Assembly: GCF_051014445.1 (NCBI RefSeq)
Contig: NC_135136.1
Location: 43,348,001 to 43,412,000, forward strand
Direction: 5' to 3'
Source: Colletes latitarsis
Taxonomy: Eukaryota > Arthropoda > Insecta > Hymenoptera > Colletidae
DNA length: 64,000 bases
The first letter of the stretch is position 1; every line of letters begins with the position of its first letter. Shown piece after piece: positions 49,233-61,274 of this stretch. A program made the position numbers and the translations under genes. Below the pieces are notes generated by a model that did no database searches, was not told the origin of the DNA, and saw nothing but the letters and a program-made list of their open reading frames with translations.

Positions 49233-52200
49233 ATGGCAGCTCATAAGACAGGCGGGCAGAGCGCCCGAAAGAAAGTTCAGGTACTTGTTCGAAATATTTT
49301 TTTCTTCTCCGTAAAATGATTTCCTTGTGTCAGTTACCGTTTCAAACACAATTTCTCGCGAACCAAAGGAAACTTATTCATCGAACCGGTACTCGATGGT
49401 AGATTATCGAGCAACGTTGCTGCTACGTTCGTTGACGAAAAAATCTATCAAACGCGTATTGAATAACAGAGGATACATCGATCTATTTGGTCGGTGTATG
49501 TGAAATGCCATTTTTTCAAAGTTTGAATTTTGAAGCGTAACGCGAGTTCATTGACATCTTATTGTTAGTCGTATACTATACAAACGGGAAAGGAATTTCT
49601 TGCATGTGCATTAATTTCGCGGAAAGATGCCTCATTTCCTATTAATACTTCCTGTTTTTACAATATTATAAACAGTCAAGATATTCGAACAATTCTTGTT
49701 GATGACTTCAAATTGAACACTCGGGCTATGAAACAATAGTTATAATAATTAATGTAGGAATTACTTAACGTTCATTTTAACGATTAAATATGTTATTTAA
49801 AGTTAAACCAAGGGTAAGATTCTCGAAAATTGTTAACAATGACATCTGAAGAGCTTTTGATATTTAAACTGTCATAGTAAAGTTACTTAATTATTTAAAA
49901 AAAGTATAAAAGTGTTATTTGCTATTTGCTTTGCAACTTTTTTAATGAATTACATTATAAACATTAACGTTTTGGATATGAGGTAATTGGACCATATTGG
50001 TCAATGTGTTTGTTAAAGCTCATGACATATAGATCAATAAACCTAACCAGACCTAAACAAATGTTTATTATGTTATGTTTTCTGTATTTGACAAAGGTGT
50101 CCATGGTTATTAGAGACGAAGTGGAAAAAAGACACAGAGCAGGAGTTAATTCTTTACAGTATGATCCAGCTTTGAATAGGCTTTATTCTGCAGGTAGAGA
50201 TAGTATTATAAGGATATGGAATTGCAAAAATATGAAGGAACCATATATTCAATCGATGGAACATCATACAGATTGGGTCAATGATATAGTATTATGTTGT
50301 GGTGGCAAAAATTGTATGTATTTTTCTGTCATGACATTAAACAAATGTATTTGAACAAATTATGTTTCAAACTTCTGTTCAATTGTGATATAATAACTGA
50401 AAAAATAAATAATTTAATAATTTGCAGTAATATCAGCCAGTTCTGATACAACAGTAAAAGTTTGGAATGCGCATAAAGGTTTCTGCATGTCCACATTACG
50501 GACACACAAAGACTATGTAAAAGCTCTAGCATATGCTAAAGATAGGGAGCAAGTTGCAAGCGCAGGTTTAGATAAATTGATCTTCCTGTGGGATGTTAAT
50601 ACATTGACTGCTCTTACAGCGAGCAATAACACTGTAACAAGTAAAAACAATTATCAATTACTTACTCTTGCTTTTGCTGTTAAATTATTCTTTAAATAAT
50701 ATTTATATATTTTACAGCATCATCTCTTAGTGGAAATAAAGACTCGATATATAGCCTTGCCATGGATCAGACTGGGACAATTATAGTAAGTGGTAGCACA
50801 GAAAAAGTTTTAAGAGTATGGGATCCAAGATATTGTACGAAATTGATGAAACTTCGTGGTCATATGGATAATATTAAAGCATTAGTATTGAATAGAGATG
50901 GTACTCAATGTTTGTCTGCTAGTTCTGATGGAACAATTAAACTTTGGTCATTGGGGCAACAAAGGTGTATTCAAACTTTTAGAGTACATAAAGAAGGTGT
51001 TTGGGCGTTATTGGTAATTTTTTTGTTGACTTCATAAGTACCTTATTATGAAGGTATTCTAATCTAGAACGTCAATTTTCAAGCCTTTTTCGAGAATATT
51101 GAGATATTAAAAAGCTTTGTGATAACATGCTACAGCTACAAATTGTACTCTTCAAACAGCTATAACGTCGTTCATTTGACGAATTCAAACAAATCCTGTC
51201 ATAGATACGTTTTCAAAGACGTATACTTTAAGAAAAAATTAATTTTTTCAAACTTCTAGACCAGAATACCCCTATAAAGTAATATACAACTGTAACAGAC
51301 TTATAGAATCACTAAATAATTTTTAGGCGACAGACACTTTTAGCCATGTGATATCGGGAGGTAGAGATAAGAGAGTTGTAATGACTGAATTAAGTTATCC
51401 TGAAAGATATACCGTTATATGCGAAGAAAAAGCACCCGTGTTAAAAATGGCTATGACACCTGATCAGTCTAGTATTTGGGTAGCAACTAGTGAATCTACT
51501 ATAAACAATTGGGTAAGGATTTATTATATTTTAAATAAAATGAAAAATCTATTGGTTGTAAAAATAAGTTAATGTTTAAAAACTAATTGCAGTCAATAAG
51601 TCAAAAGGATTGGCAAGACTTTGGAATTGGAGACTACTGTGACTCTGCTAGCGGAGTAACTTCAAATGTTTTACGAAATACAGAACCCGCGCAAAAGATA
51701 TTGGGTGGTCCTGCAATACGACATTACCGCGTGTTAAATGATCGAAGACACGTTTTAACAAAAGATACGGAAGAGAACGTAGCATTGTACGATGTATTAA
51801 AGGCATGTAAAGTGGAAGATTTAGGAAGGATAGACTTTGAACAGGAAATAAAGAAAAGAAATAAAATGGTGTATGTTCCAAATTGGTTCAACGTAGATCT
51901 TAAAACGGGGGTTTGTATTCCTACAATTCACTAAAGCCAGTAAAATTTCATAGAAGCAAAATATCAAAGATAATAAATGTTTGCGTTTTTGTAGATGTTG
52001 ACCATTCATTTAGGCCAAGATGAGAGTGACTGTTTTTCCGCGTGGGTCTCTGCAAAAGAAACTGGTCTTGCCGAAAATGATGCGGTTGATCCAAAAGGTA
52101 ATGTTCTTCTTAATATAAATGTTTTTCTCTTTGCTATTATTCAAGTATTCATTTTTCTTTTATCAGTGAATTATGGAAATCTCTTACTACAAGCGTTGCT

Positions 52201-53266
52201 TGAACATTGGTGGAGGCCGCTGCACGCCGATGATGAAAATGAAGGTATTAGTAATGATAGCAATGGTCCTATACATACAAAAGGAGGAAATCCATACTTC
52301 TCAGTACCCAGTCATACACCTGTTATATTTAGGTATGTAACAATTATAATGAATACAATAGTAAGTGTAATTACAGTATCTTTCTACTTGCTTGAAAAGA
52401 AAGATCAAAAACCATAGCCAAAACATCGAGATGAAATACTTAAAATAAATCTTAATCTTAACTTATTGCATTGCTCTGTCAACACATCTTTGCACAGATT
52501 TTATTTTATTTATTAAATGTATTTAAAATAATAGTAGGAGAAACAACAGAAATACAATTTTGTTTTAGCGAAGTGGGTGGAAGGACTTTGTATAGATTAT
52601 TAGTCAGAGATGCTGCAGGAGAAACAGAAGGAGCTTTATTAAATGAAACTGTACCAGCATGGGTTGTTAATATTGTTGTGGACAAAAATCTTCCACAATT
52701 TACTAAAACACCATTTTATCTTCTTCCACATGCCACATCTGGTGTAAAAAGTCTAAAGAAGTATGTCAATAAATAAATGCCTTTACAGATTTTACATCAA
52801 ATAATATACTTTTAATTTCTAATTTATGGTTTTTTTATATTTCAAGGGATCGTCTAATTGCAAATGATTTTATACAAATTCGTAAAGTGGCAGAACACGT
52901 TTGTGATAAAGTGCTTGGTGCAGGAAGTGACTCAGGTTCGGTAGCAGGTGCTGGAAACACGGTAGCAGGTGCTGGAAACACGGTTTCCGGTGTTTCTCCG
53001 GCAGGAGATAGGACAAATACAGATTCGAACGCTGATAACTCTTCGCTGGCCGAAGAAAAAGTGGAACTTTTATGTAATGATCAAGTTCTAGATCCTTCCA
53101 TGGATTTAAGAACAGTAAGATTTAAAATTTTATAAACGATGTACAATTATCTAGCTAAAATTAGAAATTTGTCAAGTTATGTTTGTGTCGTTACATTTCT
53201 TAGGTGAAACATTTCATCTGGAAAAATGCAGCAGACTTAACGCTGCATTATCGGCCTGTAAAATAG
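49233..53266 (+). CDS. Wdr48: WD repeat-containing protein 48 (UAF1)
   Basis: Eleven exons: 49233..49280, 50097..50313, 50428..50640, 50718..51013, 51327..51512, 51593..51910, 51995..52097, 52167..52332, 52569..52760, 52847..53114 and 53204..53266; phases close to 689 residues (human 677). The start MAAHKTGGQ...RKKVQVSMVIRDEVEK matches the family start. An eight-bladed WD propeller follows (GRDSIIRIWN, SSDTTVKVWN, GLDKLIFLWD, STEKVLRVWD, SSDGTIKLWS), then the ancillary domain and the C-terminal SUMO-like domains (QVLDPSMDLRTVKHFIWKNAADLTLHYRPVK). WDR48 binds and activates the deubiquitinases USP1, USP12 and USP46, acting in FANCD2/PCNA repair and receptor turnover. Exon 10 carries a tandem 7-residue repeat (VAGAGNT twice). 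Intron 4 contains a MITE. Confidence 0.95.
49281..50096 (+). other. First intron of WDR48
   Basis: 816-bp AT-rich intron with no recognised feature inside. Confidence 0.7.
51049..51275. mobile_element. TTAA-family MITE, copy 2, in WDR48 intron 4
   Basis: The left end GAAGGTATTCTAATCTAGAA is matched by the inverse right end (TTCTAGACCAGAATACCCC). The inside shares ACGTTTTC...AAGAAAA...TTTTTTCAAACTTCTAG with copy 1 at 35831. The flanks are TTAT/TATA instead of TTAA, so the target site has decayed. It fills most of a 313-bp intron. Confidence 0.55.
52941..52982 (+). repeat. Perfect 21-bp tandem duplication in WDR48 coding sequence
   Basis: GTAGCAGGTGCTGGAAACAC plus G occurs twice without change, adding seven residues (VAGAGNT). 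It lies in a Gly/Ser/Ala-rich linker between conserved blocks, so the reading frame and fold should be unharmed. Perfect identity suggests a recent event. Confidence 0.9.
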
Positions 53267-56200
53267 TTAGGGCTGAGTACATCAGAACAAGGATCTCTGA
53301 CATGTGCTTGGTTTTTTACTATGGTAAGGTAAGTATATTTCTGTTTTTCGCTGTTTAGGTCTTGACTAAGCCAGACCTAACCCAGAACAAATACATTTTA
53401 GAGTAACGGAAGACATGTGGACTAGTTGCAGAGTGTGGCAACTTACGCTACCTCCTCTTCGCGAAATGTTGAATCGATTTTCGGTGGATGTTTCGTTAGA
53501 TGTTGCAACGGAAGACGAGTAGAGAAGCCAGGTTATATACAGAGTACTTGGAACTGAATGCGTTTGAAGGCAATAACGTGTGGAAGTATTAGCATAAATT
53601 GCTCATATTTGTATATTTATATCCTGAGGCCAAACTCATCCCTACAACGTGAAATACTAATTTCAGTTAGTCTACTTTTAGAGAGATATGTTTTTTCGTA
53701 CCTGGGTGTACAGTATTAAATGCTTATCGTCAGCCATTTATCGTCTTCCCACTTCAAAAGTACCAGTGAAAAAGTTAAGCACAAAAAGTAAGGGACAGAT
53801 CGTATGGCCCAGGAAATTATTTATTTCGTTTATCTCTAAATGCCATGTTCACACGATGCTTCTCAAATTTTCTGTGTTAATTCCACTTAGCCGTATTTCG
53901 TAAGTTATATAAGTAGTACTACTTTATTTTTCAATTGAATAAGAAACTCGTGTATTTATTGAACAAATGAAATGTATGTATTTTATGACGTGCGTTAGTA
54001 GTACTCCACACACCTGCCTTGTTATCACAAAGGATGCAAACTATAAAGAGAAGAAGGAAATGTCAATTTACTATTAATCAAATTACATTTGAGCAGCCAA
54101 ATTAACAGTTCAATATTTCCTGTTAATAATAGAGGAAATAACAGTATACCTGTCTTGTGTGTAATAAGGTCAAATTCTGTTTCTAGTGGAACTTCCATTA
54201 ATTAAATTTATATTTATGAGATATATAACGATGTTTCATATGAGAAGAAAAATATAAATACACTATAGTTATCAGTTAAACGAATATAGCTACACTGGCA
54301 GAATTTGACCTTAGGAGACAACTGTACAGATAAAAAAGAAGAGTATGTAGTTGGTTTTATGTTAAAATATTCACTCTACTAGAATCCTATAAATTGTATA
54401 TACAAATGCGACTGTAAGTAAACGTCCCCCTGATCGCGGTGGTGGGCTGTATAAATAAAATTGAAGGAAATGTTGTATCGAAAACTGGTCTTACGCCAAT
54501 TCTATGAAATTGGGATGAACGCTTGATTTTTCTATTCAAAGAAAAAAAAAAAAAGAGATAGAATATACTGTTCTTTATTAATACGGCCCTAAATGTTGTA
54601 ATTTTTGTGTTATCAAAATGACAGAAGCAACTTTTTAACAAATCTAGAGATTATTCCATTGTTACATTTTAATGCCTTGCGTACCGTATGTTATAAGTGT
54701 ATTTATTTACTAAGTTTTTGTTATATTCGATCTTTAATGTTAAGGAATAATTCACCGCTACTTAATTTTCTTCTTCGATCGTATATATATTTGTTAGACC
54801 TCAATGATCAATTTGTCTCGAGCCAATGACATGTTGATTAAGATAAAATGGCTACCAAAAATACTGTACAGTTTGTAGTTAAGTTTTATTCATTTTTATG
54901 TTTGTATATCAGCATTACATGTATATTTTTGCAACTATTTAGTGGTATAATTATTCTCGCATTTTATTATTTCTTTTTAACTGACATATATTTTCTTAAA
55001 ATGACCCTCGTTATTACGACAGGAAATCAACATGTGCCTGATCATAGATTATAAGTTGTAGAGGGCATTTCGATTATGAACTGATGTATTGGTCCTTTGA
55101 AATAATACCAATTGTAAGTTACACCGTTGCGATGCATAATCATAGGAAAATATTTCGTCGAAGTCCAGCGTTTAGTTGTACATTTATAATTTTCATTCGT
55201 AGATTTTAACATTTATTTTTATAATACCAGGCGCAACAAGCTCGTCGATGATTACTCGTGTTTTAAGCATTAATTATTAAATAAGATTTTCTAATAATTT
55301 ATTTTTGCTCCTTGTGCGTGAAAAATTCCATTAAGTTCTTTTCCGTATTGTAATTAAATTCCTATCTATTACTTGAATAATGCGATAGAAAGACGTGAAG
55401 GTTTATTAGTGTTCAGCGATTTCACGCGTAGGTAATATTATATTAGTTTTAGACACGTGACATGCATTTCATACAGTATTCATACAAATTATAACTGAGC
55501 CTTCCTCACTAAATAAATAACATTGTTCATTAATGGAAGTATTAATGTATAACATTTAAAGAAAAGTTATAATTACACTTTTGAAATGTGAGAATAACTT
55601 CAAATCAAAACTAATTATATACCCTATCTTTTTAGTAACGGGCAGTGAACCTTTTTCAAAGTAAAAAGTTTGTTAGTCCCCACATAAAAAAAAAAAAAAA
55701 AAAAAAACAGAATGGTGCCAAATTTTATACTGAAAGAAATTCTTGCAGAGCACCAATTCCTTTTAAAGAGAGACTAAATTTTTTTCCGTAAACATGCTTT
55801 CAATGAAAACTCGTTCAATAAAGTAGTTTTAATATATTTATTATCTAAGGCCACATATTAGTAGCTATTCAGATTTACAACGATTATTCTTTCTGTTTTT
55901 AGAGCGACATAAGAATTTAGAAAATATCGTCTCGCATTTAGAAATATTTGGATTCGATAAGAATGATTTGATTATAATTTATAAACATACTTATATAAAA
56001 TGTAATATCATTACGTCATAGTAGATGAAATTTTCTACACTTTTTCTACAGCTAATCATGCGATGAGACGATATTCATTTAATGTTTGTAATGTGCTCTA
56101 TTTTTATCCATTCTTCGTTATAAATAATACAGAATGTCATAGAACTTATTTTCCAATGATTTAATAGAACAGAATAATTATTGGTATGTTAACGTTTCAG

Positions 56201-56392
56201 ATCATCAGTGATCACGTCGATTTCTTTGTAATTACTGTTTACTTTATATTTTGAATCTGCTATATTGTGAAACTACTCCAGGTCATGTAAATCATTATGG
56301 AATTATTAATATTTAAATAAAACATCTAATTTAATACAGAATAACTTATACACGTGTAATTCTAACTAGATACTAATACAAAATAGAAATGT
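53267..56392. other. Convergent intergenic region WDR48 / HDHD2
   Basis: 3.1 kb of AT-rich DNA between two 3' ends. It contains short poly-A tracts near 54540 and 55685-55707 and many short chance ORFs. No gene or RNA was recognised. Confidence 0.55.
55685..55707. repeat. Poly-A run
   Basis: About 23 A in a row in non-coding DNA. It could be a retroposition tail; no source sequence was recognised before it. Confidence 0.75.
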
Positions 56393-57840
56393 CTAAATTT
56401 CCATTCTAAGAATATGTTCCACAGCTTCCACAAATGAGTTGCATACTTTTGTAGGAGATGGCGTGATTGTATTTTCATCTCCTTTTCGGTATTTTCCCGT
56501 TTGTACTAATACACCCTTAATACCAACAGCTTGTGCACCAGCTATGTCATCTCTAACATCCTAAGGGAATCACTATAGTTAGACAATTGAAAACTTAATT
56601 GTAATAACAATTAGTACAAAATGTCTCGTACAAAGAAGTAAGCTACATTAAAAAGTTCGTTTAATTGTCTAAACTATTCTTCTATAACAAATTTCGATTT
56701 TTTTGTAATTATCTCTTTGCAGTATTTGATGCGAGACACCTTGCATAATTGTGAATAATAGATTTGATAGAAATTTTGTTCCATACATCGCCGATCATGA
56801 CTGCATCTTCTGGTAGTATATCTTCCAGGGCAGCTCTGAAAAATTCCGCTGTCGGTTTGCCGACAACTTCGGCCTTGACATTAGCGGAATATTCCAAACC
56901 TGCGATAAAAGCGCCTGGTCCAAGAGCCAAACCATCCGGTCGTTCATAATATCGTCCTTTGTGAATCGCTATGAGCGGCGCACCGTCTAATAATAATCTA
57001 AAATTACGGATTATATTATCACGACGATAACATTATATAAACATGTTAACATAGTAATAATAATATGTTCCGTCGTCTAACTAGAAGAGTCTATCTTTGT
57101 TCTCAGATTTCCAGAAAAGGTTTGAATAAAATCAACGACTCCACAAGTACGACTTCTTCTTGTAAGATGATACCGAAATGTATGTATGCACCTAAATGCC
57201 TCGTTTAATACATCGTAATGAAATTTATTCGGTGCCAGGCCAACCACTACAGCGTTTGCCTTCTCGTTACTCTTCACTAAACCTTCGAAATCTTCGTTGG
57301 CAGCGGGTTCGATCAACAACATCGGATTCAATTTCCGGGAAGCGATTAATCTTTTTGCAGCAGCCAAAGAGCTAAAGATCTCTTCTTTCTTAATCTCAAA
57401 GCCGAGCTTCGTTAATCGGTTGTGCAGAACATTTTTAGACTCTTTCGTCGTGTTTGTAACAAATTTCAATGGTATGTTAGCGTTTCGAAGTCTGTGTAGT
57501 AATTAACAAAAAAAATTAACAATTAAAAGGAATTCATAAATTGAAAGGAAGCGAGACACGTGCAGTACAAAGAGAAGCCTTTGTTACATTTACGACTTCA
57601 TTACATTTATTTGCAACTTTTAACACTTTGAATTAATTTGCTTCAATTCGAAGCGCGCCAATAAGTGGAGACGACGCAATACGAGATTTACCATAATGAT
57701 CTCGAGGCATTCGATCGTCTTTACGAAATAAATAAAGGAAACTACCTGTTCAAAGCTTCCACTGCACCAGGGATCACTGTATTATCAATATGCAATGTTC
57801 CACTGAGGTCTATCAGTACCATTCGTATTTGTTTCGCCAT
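56393..57840 (-). CDS. Hdhd2: HAD-type phosphatase, HDHD2 family
   Basis: Four exons on the minus strand: 57746..57840, 57192..57491, 56787..56997 and 56393..56560; phases close to 257 residues (human HDHD2: 259). HAD motif I is VLIDLSGTLHID, where the usual second Asp of DxD is Ser, as in the HDHD2/LHPP group. Motif II is FVTNTT, the motif III lysine sits in VVGKP, and motif IV is MIGDDVRDD, which spans the last splice site. The cap region (LLIEP...VVVGLAPNKFHYDVLNEAFR) matches the family. Exact substrates of HDHD2 are not well known; phospho-amino-acid or phosphosugar hydrolysis in the cytosol is the family expectation. No transit peptide is seen. Confidence 0.93.
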
Positions 57841-58774
57841 GCTTTTCACATTTTTCGATAACTTATTGTCATTGCCATACAATTCATTTACCCATTGCTA
57901 CACAAGTGTTATCAGTCCCGACACTGGGTTACCAGGTACTCATTATCAGTGATGCTAGACGGAACTCTCGATCTACCGGGAACTTGTTCGTGAAAAAACA
58001 AACTCATATTCTTTCTCGATCCACACATGCACTTCGAACCATCTCGAGGCAGTCGAGAGAGAAGACAAATGCGAGCCATTTCTTCTTGTACACGAAACAA
58101 TTGAAATCCAACCTCGCGTCAACGGCACCCGAATTCCCAACTGCACAGGCATTTCTACTTTTCGACCTCTGGATGTAAGTACACATAAGTCAATTACGTT
58201 TTAAGACTCTTTGATCTTGTTTTAACCATTGTACATTATTAAATTAATACAACACAAATCGTTCATTGCATAGTACCAAATAATTGCTTCGAAGAAGCAA
58301 GATGTTATTACGTGGCACTTGAAGTGGCTGGCCAAGCTTGGCTGAGATTTTTAATACATTTCCAAATCTCAAAAAACAGTTATATACAATTGTTTTTTTA
58401 GGTAGAATGTCAACAGCAAGCTCAATTGTTTCAAAGAACAAGTGAAATTCATGTAGCAGCAAAGGAAACTGTAACTTTGGCTGAATGTAGATAGCATAGC
58501 AGGATACGTTAAGCCATGTGACTACATTATTTAAAAATGAATCATTGTTAAATAATATTTTCTCATCATAGGTCATGGATGCAGAAGATCAAAAACCAGA
58601 ATGTGACAGACAACATTATAGAAGGACAGTACTGTTCCACAATGCTGAACACGAAGATCATTAGAATTAGCAAACAGACACGGTCGCTCAATAATAAGAG
58701 ACAGAAAGAAGGAAAGGGTTGAATGTTTATAAAAGGTAATACAAGATTTCGACGCATATTTTTATTTAATAAAG
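57841..58774. other. Upstream region of HDHD2
   Basis: 934 bp between the HDHD2 start codon and the left end of the big inverted repeat. Several overlapping short ORFs on both strands show no family likeness. The HDHD2 promoter should be here. Confidence 0.5.
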
Positions 58775-59247
58775 TTAGAAATGTGTAAAACAATCATTAT
58801 TCCTATATTAATAAAAAATCTAAATCATAATACATATTTATCATGCTTTTTATTTATATTCTCCTCTACCTATCCCATTAATTCCTTAATTTTTATAAAT
58901 TCTAAAGTTAAAAATATTATTCGAATCTATTTAAGTTGTTCAACCACTTCTCTATACATTATTTAATGGAATTAATAAGTAATAAGCTTATTTGAATATT
59001 GCGCTAAAAAGTGACAAGATATAGTATCGCCATCTGACAACAGGGATTCGTACTATCGGGGTAGAAACCCCCTCTCGCCCCCCACGATTTGGTGACGACG
59101 TATAGTATCGCCATCTAATAACGGGTTTCGAACTAAAAATTTCGTGCCAGGATCACAGAATGTGTAAGGAGGTATGCGGAGTACAGTTACCCCCACTCCT
59201 CCTCCTCCTAATACACACTACCTTGATTATTCATTAATAACTCATTT

Positions 59248-59377
59248 CCTGGGATTAAAATACGAACTTTTAGAATCGAAGAATATAGTATGGACCCTTG
59301 GCAACATTCAAGGATAGTTTTTAGAACCGTGCCATGCCTCGTTAAATAGTTATTAACAAATATCGGAAGTCGGAACA
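59248..59377 (+). repeat. Inner repeat A, left arm, forward copy
   Basis: About 130 bp from CCTGGGAT to the sequence around ATCGGAAGTCGGAAC, including TTAGAACCGTGCCATGCCTC and GTTAAATAGTTATTAAC. It is repeated in reverse at 59564-59693 with roughly 85% identity by eye, clearly more diverged than the two big arms. Confidence 0.8.
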
Positions 59378-59563
59378 TTTACGGCTGTATTACTGCCACC
59401 TTTAATCGATGAATTATCAAGTTTTCAGCAATAGCAGGCATATTTTGGCTATTAGGGAAGCAAGTAGACATCCCTGGCAATATTTAAGGACCGATTTTGC
59501 AACGCTCCATGCTCTAATTAATTAGTTATTAGCGATAGATGCCTAAGGTATCGCGCAAACGAG

Positions 59564-59693
59564 TGTTCCGACTTCCGATATTCATTAATAACTATTTAAC
59601 GAGGCATGGCATGGTTCTAACAAGTATCCTTTAATCTTGCCAAGGGTTTATACTATATTCCTAAACTCTAAAAGGTCATAATTCATTCCCAGG
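59564..59693 (-). repeat. Inner repeat A, left arm, reverse copy
   Basis: Reverse copy of the 59248-59377 unit, from GTTCCGACTTCCGATATT to CATTCCCAGG. With the mirror copies in the right arm there are four A units in alternating orientation. Confidence 0.8.
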
Positions 59694-59712
59694 AAAGGCG
59701 TAATTAGTAAAT

Positions 59713-59818
59713 TAACGAGCCACAGTTTATTGAAAGTCTTAATTTCTACTGTGGCGCCGCCAGTGGCGAAAACAGTGTACTATGTGTCTCTCGGCTTGTA
59801 ATTAATTACTGCTCCTTT
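59713..59818. other. Loop of the large inverted repeat
   Basis: 106 bp that is not shared between the arms. It contains a minor hairpin (CCACAG...CTGTGG) and a GC-rich core (GGCGCCGCCAGTGGCG). No coding content. Confidence 0.8.
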
Positions 59819-59837
59819 ATTTACTAATTACGCCTTC

Positions 59838-59967
59838 CCTGAGAATGAATTGTGACATTTTAGAGTTTAGGAATATAGTATAGACCCTTGGCAAGATTAA
59901 AGGATACTTGTTAGAACCATGCCATGCCTCGTTAAATAGTTATTAACGAATATCGGAAGTCGGAACA
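59838..59967 (+). repeat. Inner repeat A, right arm, forward copy
   Basis: Mirror image of the 59564-59693 unit across the centre of the palindrome. It carries AGAACCATGCCATGCCTCG, as does its partner, so it pairs with it almost perfectly. Confidence 0.8.
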
Positions 59968-60153
59968 CTCTTTTGCGCGACACCTTAGGCATCTATCGCT
60001 AATAACTAATTAATTAGAGCATGGAGCGTTGCAAAATCGGTCCTTAAATATTGCCAGGGATGTCTACTTGCTTCCCTAATAGCCAAAATATGCCTGCTAT
60101 TGCTGAAAAGTTGAGAATTCATCGATTAAAGGTGGCAGTGATACAGCCGTAAA

Positions 60154-60283
60154 TGTTCCGACTTCCGATATTTGTTAATAACTATTTAACGAGGCATGGC
60201 ACGGTTCTAAAAACTATCCTTGAATGTTGCCAAGGGTCCATACTATATTCTTCGATTCTAAAAGTTCGTATTTTAATCCCAGG
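60154..60283 (-). repeat. Inner repeat A, right arm, reverse copy
   Basis: Mirror image of the 59248-59377 unit; it shares that copy's specific differences (for example GGCACGGTTCTA), which shows that the big inversion came after the A units had diverged. Confidence 0.8.
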
Positions 60284-60420
60284 AAATGAGTTATTAATGA
60301 ATAATCAAGGTAGTGTGTATTAGGAGGAGGAGGAGTGGGGGTAACTGTACTCCGCATACCTCCTTACACATTCTGTGATCCTGGCACGAAATTTTTAGTT
60401 CGAAACCCGTTATTAGATGG

Positions 60421-60586
60421 CGATACTATACGTCGTCACCAAATCGTGGGGGGCGAGAGGGGATCAGTACTCCGCCTTTAGTTTGAAACCCGTTCTTAGA
60501 TGGCGATACTATACGTCGTCACCAAATCGTGGGGGGCGAGAGGGGGTTTCTACCCCGATAGTACGAATCCCTGTTGTCAGATGGCG
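60421..60586 (+). repeat. 83-bp tandem duplication in the right arm only
   Basis: CGATACTATACGTCGTCACC followed by AAATCGTGGGGGGCGAGAGG begins at 60421 and again at 60504, a period of 83 bp. The left arm has this block once. The two units differ at a few positions (for example CGTTATTAG against CGTTCTTAG before them). An open frame here on the plus strand is a by-product. Confidence 0.85.
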
Positions 60587-61274
60587 ATACTATATCTTGT
60601 CACTTTTTAGCGCCATATTCAAATAAGCTTATTACTTATTAATTACATTAAATAATGTATAGAGAAGTGATTGAACAATTTAAATAGATTCGAATAATAT
60701 TTTTAACTTTAGAATTTATAAAAATTAAGGAATTAATGGGATAGGTAGAGAAGAATATAAATAAAAAGCACGATAAATATGTATTATGATTTAGATTTTT
60801 TATTAATATAGGAATAATGATTGTTTTACACTTTTCTAATTCTATTTTACAGAAACATATCTTGGAATCTTGTTACGGCGTTTTATAAATAAATTAAATT
60901 GATGAGTAATATTTCGAACATCATTATTTATCATTTATTTTGTAGTGATATCTATTTTATAACAATTATCAATTGTAAATCGCATTATCTCGCTTTTGTA
61001 GGACTGTTCCTTAAGCATTTTGACATGTTATTTCGAAAATCAATTTTACATTCGTTTAATATTAACGAATAACAATTTTAATTCTTCGCTCCTTGATGCC
61101 GAAGGTGGTGACTTTCCATTTTTACAACGCGGTCTATTAATAGTTTACTTCGATTTGCTAAAAGTCTAATCCTATCTACTCTACGCCCATTGAATTATGT
61201 CCGTATAGATCTTATATTTGCTGTAAATTAAAATGAACCCAAAGACCGCATGAATCAGAGCTCGTGATAAAAAT

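Larger units (their letters stand above)
58775..60839. repeat. 2.07 kb near-perfect inverted repeat (fold-back element or hairpin-RNA locus)
   Basis: The left arm 58775-59712 (938 bp) is repeated in reverse at 59819-60839 (1021 bp), around a 106-bp loop. Paired positions sum to about 119531 through the inner part, and only scattered single-base differences are seen (about 98% alike by eye). The right arm has one extra 83-bp tandem unit, which accounts for the full length difference. Outer parts are AT-rich; inner parts carry GC-rich blocks and the motif TATAGTATCGCCATCT. No transposase or other protein frame is present. Transcribed through, it would fold into a hairpin of nearly 1 kb. It may be a non-autonomous fold-back transposon, a hairpin-RNA (endo-siRNA) source, or an assembly artefact. 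It sits between HDHD2 and a MAP10-like gene. Confidence 0.9.

Noticed and set aside
60417..60626. 69-codon frame inside the palindrome
   Set aside because: Created by the 83-bp tandem repeat read in one phase (83 is not a multiple of 3, so the repeat is read differently each time); no gene features.
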